64,000 nucleotides of DNA from Rhizobiales bacterium 62-47 (lineage in GTDB: Bacteria > Pseudomonadota > Alphaproteobacteria > Rhizobiales > Xanthobacteraceae): positions 186,001-250,000 of the forward strand of contig MKVX01000020.1 in the NCBI GenBank assembly GCA_001899255.1, in the 5' to 3' direction. Shown here piece after piece: positions 62,713 through 64,000 of this stretch (position 1 is the stretch's first letter; each line of letters opens with the position of its first letter). The notes beneath the pieces are model-generated. The model was given only the letters and a program-made list of their open reading frames with translations. It did not search any database and was not told where the DNA came from. The position numbers and the translations under genes were made by a program.

Positions 62713-63054
62713 ATGGATCGGCTAAGGCAGCGGGCGGATTTTCTCGCCGTTGCCGCTGCGGCGCGGATGACACGTCCTGCTTTCGTCGTCCAGCGACGCA
62801 TTCGCGATGACGATGGACCGGTGCGGATCGGCTTCACTGTATCCAAAAAAGTAGGAACGGCCACCGAACGCAACCGCGTGCGCCGCCGACTTCGCGAATT
62901 GGTGAAGCGGCTGGATGCCATATCTATGCATCCCCATAGTGATTATGTGTTAGTCGGGCGTCGCACCGCATTGAGCCGCGGCTTTGCGATCATGCTGGAT
63001 GACCTGCGCTCCGCCGTCCATCGCCTCGAACGTCAGTCGCCGGAACGTTCCTGA
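62713..63054 (+). CDS. rnpA: Ribonuclease P protein component
   Basis: 113 aa. The basic RNP motif ATERNRVRRRLRELVKRL is intact, with VRIGFTVSKKVG before it and VLVGRRTALSRGFAIMLDDL after. It binds the RNase P RNA and helps mature the 5' ends of tRNAs. It follows rpmH after 24 bases, as in nearly all bacteria. Confidence 0.97.
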   Translation: MDRLRQRADFLAVAAAARMTRPAFVVQRRIRDDDGPVRIGFTVSKKVGTATERNRVRRRLRELVKRLDAISMHPHSDYVLVGRRTALSRGFAIMLDDLRSAVHRLERQSPERS

Positions 63055-63127
63055 TCCGACCCTTTTCGCCATCGACGGGCCACCGCCCTTCAAGTTGCAA
63101 CTCGACTAGAATGACGAGACCTGAACG

Positions 63128-64000
63128 ATGACCGACAATCGCAACACCATCATCGCCGTCGTCCTTTCCGGTCTGGTGCTGATCGGCTGGCAGTACTTCT
63201 TCAACATTCCGCAGATGGAGAAGCAGCGCGCCACCGAGCGCGCGCAGAGCGAACTGGCGAAGAGCACCCCGCAGCCGGCGGCGGCGGCCAATCAAGCCGG
63301 CACTGCAAGCAGCACGCCGTCCGCGCCTGGCACGGCCCCGACGGTCAATCAGCCTGCTGCGGCGGCGACAATCGTCAGCCGCGACGCTGCCGTCGCCGGC
63401 TCGCCGCGCATCAAGATCGAGACCCCGCGCCTGAGCGGCAGCATTGCGTTGAAGGGTGCGCGTATCGACGACCTGTCGCTGGTGCAGTATCGCGACACGG
63501 TCGATCCGCTTTCACCCGCCATCGTGCTGTTCTCTCCTTCCGGCACGGCGCACCCGTATTACGCCGAATTCGGCTGGGTTGCAGCCAGCGGCACCGCGAC
63601 GAAAATCCCGGATCAGAATACGCCGTGGCAACAGGACGGCTCGGGCAACCTGACGCCCGACCATCCGGTCAAGCTAAAATGGGATAACGGTGAAGGCCTG
63701 ACTTTCAACCGGACCATCAGCATCGACGACCGTTACCTGTTTTCGATCAAGGACGACGTCACCAACACTGGTAACGCTCCTGTGACGCTGTATCCGTTCG
63801 CGTTGATCTCGCGGCACGGCACGCCGGAAGTGTCCGGCTACTACATCCTCCATGAAGGTCTGGTCGGCTATCTCGGCGACCAAGGGCTGCAGGAGTACAG
63901 CTACAAGAAAATCAGCGAGACCAAGGCGGTCAATTTCAAGGTCACCAACGGCTGGCTCGGCATCACCGACAAGTACTGGGCGTCGGCGCTGCTACCGGCC
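63128..64000 (+). CDS. yidC: Membrane protein insertase YidC (partial, 5' end)
   Basis: The first 291 codons are present and run off the window. The N-terminal helix MTDNRNTIIAVVLSGLVLIG then WQYFF is followed by a Ala/Pro/Gln-rich linker (about 45-85) and the periplasmic P1 beta-domain (RIKIETPRLSGSIALKGARI, GLTFNRTISIDDRYLFSIKD). This is the Gram-negative YidC layout. The conserved membrane core lies beyond the end of the window. Confidence 0.97.
   Translation, partial: MTDNRNTIIAVVLSGLVLIGWQYFFNIPQMEKQRATERAQSELAKSTPQPAAAANQAGTASSTPSAPGTAPTVNQPAAAATIVSRDAAVAGSPRIKIETPRLSGSIALKGARIDDLSLVQYRDTVDPLSPAIVLFSPSGTAHPYYAEFGWVAASGTATKIPDQNTPWQQDGSGNLTPDHPVKLKWDNGEGLTFNRTISIDDRYLFSIKDDVTNTGNAPVTLYPFALISRHGTPEVSGYYILHEGLVGYLGDQGLQEYSYKKISETKAVNFKVTNGWLGITDKYWASALLPA

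Overview
The window looks like alphaproteobacterial chromosome, most probably from the Bradyrhizobium/Nitrobacter/Afipia/Rhodopseudomonas group (Nitrobacteraceae). The evidence is the rpmH-rnpA-yidC block at the right end, an Irr-type iron box in front of a membrane-bound ferritin (MbfA), high GC and the general family relationships of the proteins. The genus cannot be fixed from sequence reading alone. Most of the window reads as an accessory region for metal resistance and envelope maintenance, ending in core genes after a tRNA-Arg gene at 60.3 kb.

0.0-16.4 kb is a mixed signalling and envelope region. It holds an outer-membrane transporter-like protein (partial), a four-repeat membrane protein, a degenerate response regulator that has lost its phosphoacceptor aspartate, an intact two-component pair, an ArnT-like glycosyltransferase, an RpiR regulator divergent from a COG4280 membrane protein, small exported proteins, a catalytically dead caspase-like protein with a proline-rich tail, a PilZ protein and a diguanylate cyclase. 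Four 18-bp direct-repeat boxes (CTAAG-type, 11-bp period) sit upstream of several of these genes and suggest a small regulon of an OmpR/PmrA-like regulator.

17.2-22.7 kb carries opgG/opgH for osmoregulated periplasmic glucan synthesis and a GAF-type HisKA_2 histidine kinase. 22.8-31.7 kb is a nickel/cobalt/zinc-type module: a CDF exporter (DmeF-like) with its RcnR/DmeR-type repressor, divergent from a second CsoR/RcnR-family regulator followed by an RND adaptor and permease. Cytochrome b561 and mbfA (with an Irr box) follow, and then a decayed copy of the RND permease.

31.9-53.2 kb is a large copper system. About twenty genes lie on the minus strand from csoR down to a c-type cytochrome: cusC, two multicopper oxidases (one fused to a DUF4396 membrane domain), a cupredoxin, CusF, CopC, CopD, a DUF411 protein, FixH-like, CusB, CusA and several small His/Cys/Met-rich proteins. 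The Cu+-ATPase copA is divergent, across a CsoR operator. Embedded in this cluster and translationally coupled are an FkbM methyltransferase, an 80-aa unknown protein and an OpgC-like acyltransferase, with a FemAB/GNAT-like transferase nearby. This suggests that copper stress is coupled to modification of an envelope glycan or peptide, possibly the OpgGH glucan. It is the most interesting system in the window.

53.6-59.9 kb is a tightly overlapping four-gene operon: a ChrB N-terminal-domain protein, an MFS transporter, an RND adaptor and an RND permease. A pair of TGCAACA palindromes overlaps and precedes the first start codon. 60.3-64.0 kb holds tRNA-Arg(ACG), a sensor kinase, rpmH with a clear sigma70 promoter, rnpA and the start of yidC.
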